Source: an uncultured Actinomycetes bacterium
Lineage (GTDB): Bacteria; Actinomycetota; Thermoleophilia; Miltoncostaeales; Miltoncostaeaceae
Length of the DNA stretch: 5,897 nucleotides
Direction: 5' to 3'
Assembly (NCBI GenBank): GCA_903928615.1
Contig: CAIYRJ010000216.1
Coordinates: 1-5,897 of the forward strand
A model generated the notes under the pieces. It made no database searches. It saw only the letters and a program-made list of their open reading frames with translations, and was not told the origin of the DNA. The stretch's first letter is position 1, and each line of letters starts with the position of its first letter. A program made the translations under genes and the position numbers. Below, in pieces: positions 5,886 to 5,897 of the stretch.

Positions 5886-5897
5886 ACCGGGGCCCCG

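Overview
The window is very GC-rich (roughly 70% by eye) and every supported gene lies on the minus strand, so the biological order runs from high to low coordinates. The base composition, codon use ending mostly in G or C, gene types and signal peptides fit a high-GC actinobacterium. A member of the Thermoleophilia (Solirubrobacterales or Gaiellales-like, possibly from a metagenome bin) is my best guess, but this is inference and no marker gene is present to prove it.

Layout in transcription order: (1) 5855-4374, a glycosyltransferase family 20 enzyme of the trehalose-6-phosphate synthase type with a divergent donor-site motif. (2) 4373-4215, a short non-coding gap which, together with the gene end before it, holds several GC hairpins. 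(3) 4214-3138, a secreted protein of unknown function with repeats resembling beta-propeller blades. (4) 3141-2020, a secreted clan-A glycoside hydrolase with both catalytic glutamates visible. (5) 2023-1250, a class I SAM-dependent methyltransferase. (6) 1250-258, a membrane-anchored protein with two FlgD-type Ig-like domains. (7) 261-1 and beyond the window, the N-terminal part of a polytopic membrane protein.

Genes 3 to 7 form one tightly packed operon. Each start codon overlaps the preceding stop codon (ATGA at three junctions, TGATG at one), so translation is probably coupled all the way down. The mix of secreted glycoside hydrolase, cytoplasmic methyltransferase, membrane-anchored Ig-like protein and multi-pass membrane protein suggests synthesis, modification, trimming or export of a cell-surface polysaccharide. 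That reading is inference from gene families and context. The GT20 gene may share the operon or be a separate upstream unit: a 159-base gap with hairpins lies between it and gene 3, and no trehalose-phosphate phosphatase is in view.

No tRNA, rRNA, CRISPR array, insertion sequence or integrase was seen. The most notable points are the divergent GT20 enzyme, a near-identical pair of 14-base hairpins flanking the GT20 stop codon, and the coupled envelope operon with an unrecognised secreted protein at its head.
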